A stretch of 64,000 nt of DNA from Rhodoplanes tepidamans. Lineage in GTDB: Bacteria > Pseudomonadota > Alphaproteobacteria > Rhizobiales > Xanthobacteraceae. The DNA lies in the NCBI RefSeq assembly GCF_030813915.1, contig NZ_JAUSUJ010000016.1:62001-126000 (forward strand), given 5' to 3'. Below the pieces are notes generated by a model that was not told the DNA's origin, did no database searches, and saw only the letters and a program-made list of their open reading frames with translations. The translations under genes were made by a program, and so were the position numbers. Below are positions 26,976 to 35,323 of the stretch, in pieces (position 1 is the first letter of the stretch; each line of letters begins with the position of its first letter).

Positions 26976-29900
26976 TCAGGAGAGGACAGTATTTATGCTT
27001 TCAACTTGCTTCGGCATAACACAGACTCGATAACCTTCAAACACCTTACTGAACATCGACTCAAAAGTTCTCTTTTTTCGCAAATCTGCCAAGTCCCGCT
27101 CAGATGTTCTAACAATAATTATATTGCCGACCTTTCCTTCTATGTCCAGCCCGGACCAAGAATTGTTCACAAATTCTCGCAGTTCTCTCCAGAACCGATA
27201 TGGCCCGGCAGTACTATAGCCTTGAGTTATTGTTATGCGGCGAAGCCCCGCCATACTAGCAATCCAACCTGTTGTCCATCCGCCGCCAGCGAGAAAAGAA
27301 GTCATCTGCATTGGCCACATCTGAACTACCGCCCAAGAATTCGAGGCGCCCATCCACATTTGCGATTCAAGAATGCCATTCGATTTTCGGCGGACTACTC
27401 CACCAGGGAACACGAGTTCGAACAAATCCGTGACGTACCGTTCCCCTCTGCACGTGCCTTGAGTTACTCCATCTTTGTCTTTCAAAATATTCAAGTAAAC
27501 CGGCCTGCCATTCATGCCAACAACATTGCGCATAAATAAATCATCGCCAAGTGGCGCAGCGGCGCTCTCGGCGATCTTTGAGCCGGCCCAGAGACTGTGA
27601 TGCAAAGGCACGCTTACTAGACTGGACCTGACTCGAACCTCCTTTCCATCAACATCGAAGAGGAGTTCGGCGTCTCTTCCCGGACAGTTAACCCCCTTGA
27701 ATATCCCTACGCACCTCATTCCAGGCAAAAGCTCGCGAAGCGGAATTCGCGACAGCAATAATAAAAGATCGGCCTCAATGTTGCTGTTCAGTCCACCCAT
27801 AAACTGTTGAAGGTCGGCTTCATTTATGCGGGGCGCTTGTAACCGGGGCGCCCCTCTTGCTTGAGCGAACTGACCTGCCCAAACTTCGTTCCATACAGAT
27901 ATGGCAAAGAGCCTCCTTGCATTCCGGCGCGCCGTATCGTCGGTCGACAGCCGCTTGTCTCCCTGAGCAACAGCCTCAAACAACAATCGTCTGCTTGCAT
28001 TTTTGTGGTCGCGATCCTCTTCAGAATACCAATGCCGAGCAGAAATCGTAAGGCTGCCAACAGTGATATCGCTGCGCAAGCCGCGCTTGATGTCTCTCAG
28101 TTCACTCCTCAATTCAGAGGCGCGTGACTCGGGGATGTAGTCCCCCAAAACATCAAGTCCCCATTCAACGATTGTCTTGTACACAGTCAAGTCATCAGAC
28201 AAATATCGTCTGCTTACACCGTGAGCTAACGACCATAGCGCAAATTGCAGCTTAATCTCACGTTTATCCAGCGCCTGAACTCGATCGAGTACTTCCATCA
28301 GAATGCGTTTAAGCTTCAATCGATCTCCAGTGCGCGCGATATTTATCCATTTTTCATATACGTCCGCAATTTCTTGATGGCCAACATCTTCTCCTAACAT
28401 CATTCGATTCCAAGAATCCTCTACCGTCAGTCGGGCAATAAGCTCTCGCACCTCCGTTGGTGGGGCAAAACTTTTCCAAAACTCCGATCCTCCACTATTG
28501 TTCAAATTGAAGGCTCGCTTGAAGATATGTGTAGACGCGTTAAGTCGACCCCGCGCATCCTTGTATTTATCGAGTTCCATAAAGACGCGCTTTTCAACCC
28601 AAAAAGCGGTTTCTCTCGCCGTGGATAACTCGGGATTCTTTGCTAGTGCACCCAGGAGCGTTGAGGTGACGAAACAAAAATGTTCCATGGAGTGGTCAGA
28701 AATTGCATCTGCCTCCCCAGCCCGATTCTTACCCCAAGATCCAAGGATTGCAACTATCGCGTTCGTCCCTACTAGCGCCATGTAGTCGACGGTCACCTGA
28801 AAAATCGAGCCGTCGGAGTCTATGTTAAAGGGGTTCCCACCTAACACGGCCCGCTTACGAAATACCCGCAATAGCAGTCGTGCAGGCCAAAATTTCTCAA
28901 CGCCCTCTCGCCCACGCACCGCCTCATGTAAGAAGTGCTCGGCAGTTTCAAGTCGTGCAAGTCCGGCACTACATTTGTCATCATCGCGGTCGTGATAGGC
29001 AAGCCGAACGATAGCACGTACTTTCAGAGCAAGGATCTGGTCTGTCGATCCAAAGCGCTTCTCCAAAAGCTCTAGATCGATTAAGAGCCTATCAAGTAAC
29101 GGGCGGGGTATTATGGCTCCATCCGGCGGGTTAAGCGCCACGACTGCCCGGCCAAGAATCGAACTTGCCTCAGAGGAATGATCACAAATTCGCTTGTAAA
29201 GCGCAGTCGCGCTTTGATAGAGTTGGAGTCTTTGCTCTATTGCAGTCACTTTATCGTTTTTTGCGCGACGACTTAGGGTGTTCGCTGCAAACACTCCCAA
29301 AGAAATTGCGTCCTCAGGGAGGGAGGTTAGGCGTTCAAACAGAGTCGCTACGCGCCTGGCAATATGCAAGGACGATTTTCTAAGCTTTTCGCCTCGGAGC
29401 GCCTCCACATTCAGTCGAATCTTTTCCCGCCAAAGTGCGTCAATTTCTATTCTAGAACTGTCCTCAACGAGGACCTCGCGTACAGCTTGATCCAGCATCA
29501 AGCACCAGTTTTCGGCGATTTTGGCGACTCGCTCTATAGAATCATTATTAAGGTGCTGTCGCCGACGAACGGCAAGTCTTGACAATTGGTCGATCGCTCG
29601 GGTGAACCATGCAGAGGCTGACTTTTTGACGTTCCTTCGATTACCGGCATTTTTGAGGATTGTAAAAAGGGCATGTACAAACTTAAATGATACCCTTGCT
29701 GCGCTAGGATCGCCACTTGTCTCGGCAATGTCTAATGCTCTTGTTATTCTGCGTATAGAGACTTCGACTATGTCCCAACGTCGATCGTCCAATGTCGAAT
29801 GTAAAAGATGATCTATGGCTCCTATCAAAAGATCGGCGCCAGCCAGGTCGATTGGGTCGTTGGGCACTCTTTCAGAAAGTCTTGTGTACACTAACCAGCC

Positions 29901-31271
29901 GGCCTCTTTCTTGAGCCAGTCATGCTTGTCCTCAAGCCACTGCATGCGCTTTTCGACAGATTCCGAAAAGAAGGCATGCATTCTACACATTCCTGGTTGA
30001 TCCGGACTTTCTACAATTGAAGATGCATTGAACACACGCCTATAGGACGACAATGAAACGTTTACTCGCAGCCCTTCAACGATAGAACGAAAGTCCTCGC
30101 TGTTGAACTCGCCAATTCTATTTAGCACTCCGAGGCACGCCTGCTCGTCATTGGTCCAACAATCAAGAAGCCGCTCGTTTAACTCATCACGCGCTCCGGC
30201 GAGGTCCCCAGAACGTACGGGCATTTTTTCTAAGACGCGGATACGGGCAAGACTCGTTCTCTGCGTAATCAAATATGGTATGGACGAATCTTTGGCGATT
30301 AGTCGACGTACTTCTGGCGTTAGATCAGGGAATTGGGTCAAATATTGTTGGGTCTCAGTGTCCGAGAATTCGCGGATAGAAACTTCTTTGATCTCGCCGA
30401 CGAATCGGTCGTCGGAGCGCCTTTGCGAAGATAATTCGTAGTCTCTCCACCAAAGAGGGCGGACACGAGAAAACATTACCAACAGGGACATGCATGGTCG
30501 CTGAAACACTTGCTCAATGATATCCGAATGAGCAACGTTGAACCGACCATCTTCAGATGCCTGCAATGAATGGTAATTATCGATAAAGAATGCAACCTTG
30601 GCGCTTGGCCTCAATCTCAACTCAAGTTCTATATCTTGCCAAAAGAAGGTAATTAGGTGCTCCCTCAGATCGTCAACGGTCTCCGCCTCTAAGGCCTTCA
30701 GATCGGGGTATCTTAACAGTGTGGTGGTGCGCCGCACGGAATCAAAGGCGGGTCGGGCAAAGCGCTTTACCCACTTGTAATCGGCAACTCGTTCGGAAAA
30801 ATCATCTCCGATATATTCGCGTGCTGTATCAAGGGCCCCGTCTGATCCGAGAGTGTCAATTCCTTCCTCAACCATTTTCGCGACGCGTCGTTGTATGGCT
30901 TTGTCGACGCGCGTGGTGAGTGGGTCGATCTTTCGCCATATTAAATCAATGCAAAAGTCAAACCTGTCGAACGCGAAATTTAATTTCCGAAGCTGGGCAG
31001 CCGCGCTTCGAAATGTGAATTGATCTCGCAGGCGCCAAAGAAACTCTTCGGGCGTTCTGAATGCCTGCAGGTCGAAGCAAGAGTAAAATAAGTCTGGATA
31101 TTTCGGGCAGACAACTTTGATCAACTGGCGATTTAGCGTCGTCTTTCCGTAGCCTCCGTCGGCTCGATACAAGAGTATGGCGGGTCGCGTTCCGTTTTCT
31201 ATCCATTGCTCAACTGGTCTATAAAGCTCTGGACGCGGAATTAACCCGATTGGACTTGAATTCTGGAGCAT
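26976..31271 (-). CDS. giant STAND-type P-loop ATPase, putative defence protein
   Basis: A 1431-residue protein, far AT-richer than all its neighbours. Residues 10-340 form a signalling (STAND) ATPase: Walker A ADGGYGKTT at 37-45, Walker B KVAFFIDNY with Asp231, a sensor-like MFSRVRPLWW at 266-275, and the following IKEVSIREFSDTETQQYL typical after a NACHT/NB-ARC core. Only about 30 residues precede Walker A, so there is no N-terminal effector domain. The next 850 residues are helical and look repeat-like. The last 230 contain a beta-rich part (DAELLFDVDGKEVRVRSSL) and a Trp-rich stretch (WAVVQMWPMQMTSFLAGGGW) of no recognised family. No intact methionine start lies upstream in frame. It stands alone, next to IS debris. 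An Avs-like phage sensor is a reasonable guess; a regulator is the alternative. Confidence 0.75.
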   Translation of the reverse strand: MLQNSSPIGLIPRPELYRPVEQWIENGTRPAILLYRADGGYGKTTLNRQLIKVVCPKYPDLFYSCFDLQAFRTPEEFLWRLRDQFTFRSAAAQLRKLNFAFDRFDFCIDLIWRKIDPLTTRVDKAIQRRVAKMVEEGIDTLGSDGALDTAREYIGDDFSERVADYKWVKRFARPAFDSVRRTTTLLRYPDLKALEAETVDDLREHLITFFWQDIELELRLRPSAKVAFFIDNYHSLQASEDGRFNVAHSDIIEQVFQRPCMSLLVMFSRVRPLWWRDYELSSQRRSDDRFVGEIKEVSIREFSDTETQQYLTQFPDLTPEVRRLIAKDSSIPYLITQRTSLARIRVLEKMPVRSGDLAGARDELNERLLDCWTNDEQACLGVLNRIGEFNSEDFRSIVEGLRVNVSLSSYRRVFNASSIVESPDQPGMCRMHAFFSESVEKRMQWLEDKHDWLKKEAGWLVYTRLSERVPNDPIDLAGADLLIGAIDHLLHSTLDDRRWDIVEVSIRRITRALDIAETSGDPSAARVSFKFVHALFTILKNAGNRRNVKKSASAWFTRAIDQLSRLAVRRRQHLNNDSIERVAKIAENWCLMLDQAVREVLVEDSSRIEIDALWREKIRLNVEALRGEKLRKSSLHIARRVATLFERLTSLPEDAISLGVFAANTLSRRAKNDKVTAIEQRLQLYQSATALYKRICDHSSEASSILGRAVVALNPPDGAIIPRPLLDRLLIDLELLEKRFGSTDQILALKVRAIVRLAYHDRDDDKCSAGLARLETAEHFLHEAVRGREGVEKFWPARLLLRVFRKRAVLGGNPFNIDSDGSIFQVTVDYMALVGTNAIVAILGSWGKNRAGEADAISDHSMEHFCFVTSTLLGALAKNPELSTARETAFWVEKRVFMELDKYKDARGRLNASTHIFKRAFNLNNSGGSEFWKSFAPPTEVRELIARLTVEDSWNRMMLGEDVGHQEIADVYEKWINIARTGDRLKLKRILMEVLDRVQALDKREIKLQFALWSLAHGVSRRYLSDDLTVYKTIVEWGLDVLGDYIPESRASELRSELRDIKRGLRSDITVGSLTISARHWYSEEDRDHKNASRRLLFEAVAQGDKRLSTDDTARRNARRLFAISVWNEVWAGQFAQARGAPRLQAPRINEADLQQFMGGLNSNIEADLLLLLSRIPLRELLPGMRCVGIFKGVNCPGRDAELLFDVDGKEVRVRSSLVSVPLHHSLWAGSKIAESAAAPLGDDLFMRNVVGMNGRPVYLNILKDKDGVTQGTCRGERYVTDLFELVFPGGVVRRKSNGILESQMWMGASNSWAVVQMWPMQMTSFLAGGGWTTGWIASMAGLRRITITQGYSTAGPYRFWRELREFVNNSWSGLDIEGKVGNIIIVRTSERDLADLRKKRTFESMFSKVFEGYRVCVMPKQVESINTVLS

Positions 31272-31340
31272 CGTATGCTGCCAATCTGTTTCGTGAGACA
31301 AACGGCTCTTCTCTATTCTTCTCGTTCTCGGGTTGTGTGT

Positions 31341-31366
31341 ACATCGGTAAATATATGTACTGATGT
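31341..31366 (-). promoter_or_regulatory. dyad upstream of the STAND gene
   Basis: ACATCGGTA, 8 bp, TACTGATGT: 9-bp arms with one mismatch, about 70 bp before the STAND start codon. On the minus strand the spacer reads CATATATT, which could be a -10 box, so a protein bound here would block the promoter. No regulator gene is adjacent. Confidence 0.45.
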
Positions 31367-31589
31367 AGCGGAGCGCAGGTGTGAAAGGGCATGGCGTGAA
31401 GGGTTCTATTCCCCGCAGATGATCAGATCGCGCAAGCGAGTTCGCTGATGCAGTCTTGCGTTCGCGTCCCGTAACAGCAGGTTGGTGTGCACGCGACACG
31501 GTCTTTCCGGTCCGCGCCGCCCCTCCGGGGCGCGAGGCAGAGCAGTTGCCGAGCCGGCAGGGGCGCAGCATCGCGACCCAGGTGAAACG

Positions 31590-32027
31590 ATGAGTCGTGT
31601 GCTTTCCGTCGTGGTGTTCGGTTCTCTCGCACTGTCCGGCCTGGCCGGCTGCAGCTCGTCCTCGGGGACGTCGGATCTGCCGGGTCTCGGTTCGGTCTTC
31701 GCCCCCAAGGCGGCGACGCTGGCGGTGACCAGCGATCCGCCGGGTGCGGAGGCGAGGCTGTCGCCGACCAGCAGCTGCCGGACTCCCTGCGCGCTGACCT
31801 TCGACAAGCCCGGCGAGTTCTCGGTCGAGGTCTCGCGGGAGGGGCACGTGACGCAGACCGTGCCGGTGCGCGTGTCGGCGCCGGACAGCGGATTCTCCTT
31901 GCCGGGGACCGGGCCGGGCCTCCGGGTCGAGCCGGCGACGCTCGCGGTGGGGCTCGAGCCCGTGCGTCCGGCGGCCGGACGGGGCTCGCGGTCTCCCCGC
32001 GCCGACGGGCGTGCGGGGCGCGGATAG
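31590..32027 (+). CDS. lipoprotein with PEGA-like domain
   Basis: A 145-residue lipoprotein. Signal peptide with lipobox LSGLAGC places the modified cysteine near residue 19. Residues 40-95 (ATLAVTSDPPGAEARLSP...CRTPCALTFDKPGEFSVEV) form a PEGA-type beta domain, commonly found in envelope lipoproteins of rhizobia. The tail is Gly/Arg-rich and probably disordered. ATG 31590 follows GGTGAAACG. It is the first host-composition gene after the AT-rich region; in-frame sequence upstream to 31482 has no start support. Confidence 0.82.
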   Translation: MSRVLSVVVFGSLALSGLAGCSSSSGTSDLPGLGSVFAPKAATLAVTSDPPGAEARLSPTSSCRTPCALTFDKPGEFSVEVSREGHVTQTVPVRVSAPDSGFSLPGTGPGLRVEPATLAVGLEPVRPAAGRGSRSPRADGRAGRG

Positions 32028-32086
32028 CCGACCCCCCGGGCCGATCGCCGCATCGGGACGCGCGACGCGAGGCAGGGAGCCTGCAC

Positions 32087-32506
32087 ATGCGAACCACCCG
32101 GACCGCCCTTCTCGTCCTCGCGCTCGTTCTGCTCCGGCCGGAGGCCGCGTCCGCGCACCCGGGACTGATCGACGACGGCCGCAGCCTCGAAGCGTCCTGC
32201 CGGGGCGTCGCGCTCGGGGCCGAGACGTCGCGCCGGAGGGACTCCCGCAGCTCGGCCGACTCGATCCTGTGCCTCGGCTACATGCAGGCCATGCAGTCGA
32301 TCGTGGTGCTCGCCGACGAGCAGGGCGAGCGCCTGTTCGGCGCCTGCCCGCCCGAGGACACGACGCTGGGCGAGCTGATCCGGGTGTTCCTGGCCCATGC
32401 CCGGACCCATCGCAGCGATCCGCGGTCGAACGCGGCGGTCGCCGTGCTGACGTCGCTCCAGAAGGCGTTTCCGTGCCGCTCGACCGGCCGGCCGCCCGGT
32501 CGATAG
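32087..32506 (+). CDS. Rap1a/Tai-like secreted protein
   Basis: A 139-residue protein with a signal peptide ending ASAHP near residue 24. The mature part fits the Rap1a/Tai pattern: CRG, then ADSILCLGYMQAMQS, CPPEDTTLGELIRVFLAHARTH and a C-terminal AVAVLTSLQKAFPC, with the cysteine pairs conserved in this family. Rap1a proteins are periplasmic immunity proteins against Tae amidase toxins of type VI secretion, but alphaproteobacterial homologues are often free-standing. No toxin or secretion gene is near, so an immunity role is unproved. Confidence 0.7.
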   Translation: MRTTRTALLVLALVLLRPEAASAHPGLIDDGRSLEASCRGVALGAETSRRRDSRSSADSILCLGYMQAMQSIVVLADEQGERLFGACPPEDTTLGELIRVFLAHARTHRSDPRSNAAVAVLTSLQKAFPCRSTGRPPGR

Positions 32507-32618
32507 ACGACCGGCCCGGGATTGCCGGCGCGTCTCCGCCTCCGCCGCGTGCCGGCCGACGGGCGTCGCCGCGCCGGGCGTGACATTTCCGGCGAGACGG
32601 GCTCATCTGCACGGCACC

Positions 32619-33308
32619 ATGATGTCCGGCGACGAACCGCAGGCCACCGAGACGCAGACCGCCGGCGGGTCGTCCCGCCACGCGGCGCGCATCGCCGTCC
32701 TCACCATCGGCCACGGATCGCAGACCGTCGACGCGTTTCTGGCGCGGCTGCGGCAGGCCGGCGCGACCGCGGTCGCCGACGTGCGCAGCACGCCCTATTC
32801 GCGCCGCAACCCGCAGTTCGATCGGGAGACGCTGCAGAGGACCCTGCAGGCGGCCGGCATCGCCTATGTGCATCTCGGCGACATGCTCGGCGGACGGCCG
32901 CGCGACCGCGGCTTCTACTGCGACGGGGTCGCCGACTACGAGCGGATGGCGCAGGCGCCGGAGTTCCGGGACGGCCTCGACCGGGTCGTCGCCGGCGCGC
33001 GGACATACCGGATCGCGCTGATGTGCGCCGAGCGCGACCCGACGACCTGTCACCGCTGCCTGCTGGTCGGCCGCGCCCTGACGGAGCGCGGCGTCGGGGT
33101 GCGGCACCTGGTCGACGACGGCGTCCTGACGCAGTCGCAGATCGAGGACGCGCTGCTCGCCCTCGCCGGCCGTTCCGGCGAGGACTTGTTCGCGCCCCGC
33201 GCCGAGCGGCTCGCCCTGGCCTACCGGCGGCAGGCCCGCCGGCACGCCTTCGCGGAGCCGCCGGCGGCGGCCGCTGCCCGCCCTATCGCTCCGCCATCAC
33301 GTCGGTGA
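32619..33308 (+). CDS. DUF488-family protein
   Basis: A 229-residue protein. Family marks: VLTIGHGSQTVDAFLARLRQ near residues 26-45, VADVRSTPYSRRNPQFD, YVHLGDMLGGRPRD, and the conserved ALMCAERDPTTCHRCLLV, whose Cys/His residues suggest a metal or catalytic site. Function of DUF488 is not established. ATG 32619 is taken (a GTG at 32580 is possible). The last 26 bp overlap the convergent tctA, tail to tail, with no terminator between. Confidence 0.85.
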   Translation: MMSGDEPQATETQTAGGSSRHAARIAVLTIGHGSQTVDAFLARLRQAGATAVADVRSTPYSRRNPQFDRETLQRTLQAAGIAYVHLGDMLGGRPRDRGFYCDGVADYERMAQAPEFRDGLDRVVAGARTYRIALMCAERDPTTCHRCLLVGRALTERGVGVRHLVDDGVLTQSQIEDALLALAGRSGEDLFAPRAERLALAYRRQARRHAFAEPPAAAAARPIAPPSRR

Positions 33309-34794
33309 GCTTGGAGCGGCTGAACTCCAGATAGGCGGCGCTGCCGATCGACAGCACGATCAGCGCCACCAGCACCCAGGAGATCGGGTTCGCCACCATG
33401 TGCAGCAGCACCGGGCCGTCGGCGAGCTGCACGGCCTGCCGGAAGCCCTGCTCGGCGAGCGGGCCGAGGATCATGCCGAGCACCATCGGGGCCGCCGAGA
33501 AGCCGGACTTGCGCATCAGATAGCCGAGGATGCCGAACGCCATCATGGTGTAGACGTCGTAGATGTTGTTGCCGAGCGAGTAGGACCCGACGATCGACAG
33601 CACGATCACGGCGATGATCAGGATGGTGTTGGGCAGCCGGGCGACGACGCCCATGTAGCGGCACATCGCCATGCCGACGAAGCCCATCACCAGGTTGGCG
33701 ATCAGGAAGCCGACGCAGACCGTGTAGGTGAAGTGGGCGTGCTCGGTGAACAGGGTGCGGCCCGGCTGCATGCCGTGCAGCACCAGGGCGCCGAGCAGGA
33801 TCGCGGCCGAGGGGCTGCCCGGGATGCCGAGCGTGAGCAGCGGGATGATGGCGCCGCCCGTCGTCGCGTTGTTGGCGCTCTCCGACGCGGCCACGCCGCG
33901 GATCGAGCCCTTGCCGAAGTCGGGGTCGTTCTTGGCGAACCGCTTGGCCTCGTTGTAGGCGGTCCACGAGCCGATGTCGCCGCCGGCGCCGGGCAGGATG
34001 CCGATGACGATGCCGATGATCGACGAGCGCCACAGCGTCGGATGGATGAACTTGAACTCGGCCCAGGTCGGCAGCAGCCGCCACTTGCCGCCGCCGGTCG
34101 GGTCGGCCTCCTGGATGGTGTTGTGCGGCTTCTCGCACATCAGCAGCGCCTGCGACAGCGAGAACAGGCCGATCACGGCCGGCACGAAACCGATGCCGCC
34201 CTGCAGGTCGTAGAAGCCGAAGGCGAAGCGCGGATAGCCCGAATCGAGGTCGAGCCCGACCGTGCTGATGGCGACGCCGACGGCGCCCGACACCAGCCCC
34301 TTGATCATGTTGCCGCTGGCCAGCGTGCCGATCACCGAGATGCCGAACACGGCGAGCCAGAAATACTCGGCCGGCCCGAACTTCAGCGACAGCAGCGACA
34401 GCGGCGGCGCGATGGCGAGCAGCGCGATCGCGCTCAACAGGCCGCCGAACACCGAGGCGAAGGTGGAGATGCGGATCGCCTTGTTGAACTCGCCCTTGCG
34501 GGTGAGGGCGAAGCCGTCGATCGCGGTCGCCGCCGAGGCCGAGGTGCCGGGCGTGTGCAGCAGGATCGCCGAGAACGAGCCGCCGTAGATCGCCGCCGTG
34601 TAGAGGCTCACCAGCAGGATCAGCGCCGAGACCGGATCCATGCCGAAGGTCAGCGGCAGCATCAGGGCGATGCCGAGATTGGAGCTCAGCCCCGGCATCG
34701 AGCCGATGATCAGGCCGATCACCACGCCGGCCAGCACCATCCCGAGATGAACGGGGGTGAAGGCGTTCACGACGACCGACAGGAGGGTGTCCAT
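33283..34794 (-). CDS. tctA: TctA-family permease of a tripartite tricarboxylate transporter
   Basis: A 503-residue membrane protein of full length. The duplicated motifs are present: GLIIGSMPGLSSNLGIALMLP near residues 25-45 with YTAAIYGGSFSAILLHTPGT, and later GIVIGILPGAGGDIGSW with SESANNATTGGAIIPLL. It is the third gene of a tctC-tctB-tctA set, 7 bp after tctB, and imports a carboxylate by secondary transport. It is clearly a different system from the TctA at 264-1793. The 3' end overlaps the convergent DUF488 gene. Confidence 0.95.
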   Translation of the reverse strand: MDTLLSVVVNAFTPVHLGMVLAGVVIGLIIGSMPGLSSNLGIALMLPLTFGMDPVSALILLVSLYTAAIYGGSFSAILLHTPGTSASAATAIDGFALTRKGEFNKAIRISTFASVFGGLLSAIALLAIAPPLSLLSLKFGPAEYFWLAVFGISVIGTLASGNMIKGLVSGAVGVAISTVGLDLDSGYPRFAFGFYDLQGGIGFVPAVIGLFSLSQALLMCEKPHNTIQEADPTGGGKWRLLPTWAEFKFIHPTLWRSSIIGIVIGILPGAGGDIGSWTAYNEAKRFAKNDPDFGKGSIRGVAASESANNATTGGAIIPLLTLGIPGSPSAAILLGALVLHGMQPGRTLFTEHAHFTYTVCVGFLIANLVMGFVGMAMCRYMGVVARLPNTILIIAVIVLSIVGSYSLGNNIYDVYTMMAFGILGYLMRKSGFSAAPMVLGMILGPLAEQGFRQAVQLADGPVLLHMVANPISWVLVALIVLSIGSAAYLEFSRSKLTDVMAER

Positions 34795-34801
34795 GGCGCG
34801 C

Positions 34802-35245
34802 TCACAGGACCGGAGGCCGCAGCGTCAGCGGCACGTTGAGGACGATGACGAAGACCACGTAGACGACCACCAGCAGCACCACGGTGGCGAACGCGTACCA
34901 GCCGCGCTGCCGGACCCCGAGAATCGGGACCAGCGCCGCCGCCAGCACCACCATGGCCAGGAAGAACCCGACATAGGTCGAGACGGCGAGCGCCAGCGAC
35001 GTCGCCACGAACGCCAGGACCGGGCGGACCATCACCGAGGCGGACGTCCCGCCCTCGCCGGAGCCGCCGGCCGCCGCCGCCGGAAGGAAGGTGCGGCCGA
35101 CCATCAGGGCCGAGAAGAAGACGATGATCGCGAAGATCACGCGCGGGAACAGGCGCGCCATCTCGGGATAGTCGGCGGAGATCTGCCAGAGCGCGGCGCA
35201 GACGAGAATCAGCGCGACGCCGACGATGCGGTTGACCCAGAGCAC
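34802..35245 (-). CDS. tctB: TctB-family small membrane subunit
   Basis: A 147-residue protein with four hydrophobic segments (RIVGVALILVCAALWQI, LFPRVIFAIIVFFSALMVG, VLAFVATSLALAVSTYVGFFLAMVVLAAALVP, YAFATVVLLVVVYVVFVIVL) and a short polar loop rich in Gly/Ser. Length and topology are standard for TctB. It lies between tctC and tctA in the same operon. Confidence 0.93.
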   Translation of the reverse strand: MLWVNRIVGVALILVCAALWQISADYPEMARLFPRVIFAIIVFFSALMVGRTFLPAAAAGGSGEGGTSASVMVRPVLAFVATSLALAVSTYVGFFLAMVVLAAALVPILGVRQRGWYAFATVVLLVVVYVVFVIVLNVPLTLRPPVL

Positions 35246-35285
35246 GGCGGGCCTCGACGGGGGGTGGGGAGGCGGGACGGAGTGC

Positions 35286-35312
35286 CGGCGGGAGGGCGGG
35301 ACCCTCCCGCCG
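35286..35312 (-). promoter_or_regulatory. intercistronic hairpin between tctC and tctB
   Basis: A perfect 11-bp inverted repeat, CGGCGGGAGGG, loop CGGGA, CCCTCCCGCCG, in the 78-bp gap after the binding protein gene. No T run. Such hairpins after the first gene commonly protect the binding-protein mRNA or cut down read-through, giving more binding protein than permease. Confidence 0.6.
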
Positions 35313-35323
35313 CGGAGCGCGGG

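Noticed and set aside
27006-27539. Plus-strand frame of 177 codons inside the STAND gene
   Set aside because: No ribosome-binding site, no family, and it is opposite a coherent minus-strand protein; treated as a shadow made possible by lower GC.
31394-31440. GGGTTCTATTCCCC, looking like a tRNA T-arm and a possible attachment site next to the STAND island
   Set aside because: The T-loop consensus GTTCRA is not met, no acceptor or anticodon arm could be folded around it, and no copy exists at the other border.
26976-33245. One continuous 2089-codon minus-strand frame, suggesting an even longer STAND protein
   Set aside because: Codons beyond 31271 lie in host-composition DNA antisense to three plus-strand genes, contain no fitting domain and no ATG near the junction; the real start is ATG 31271.
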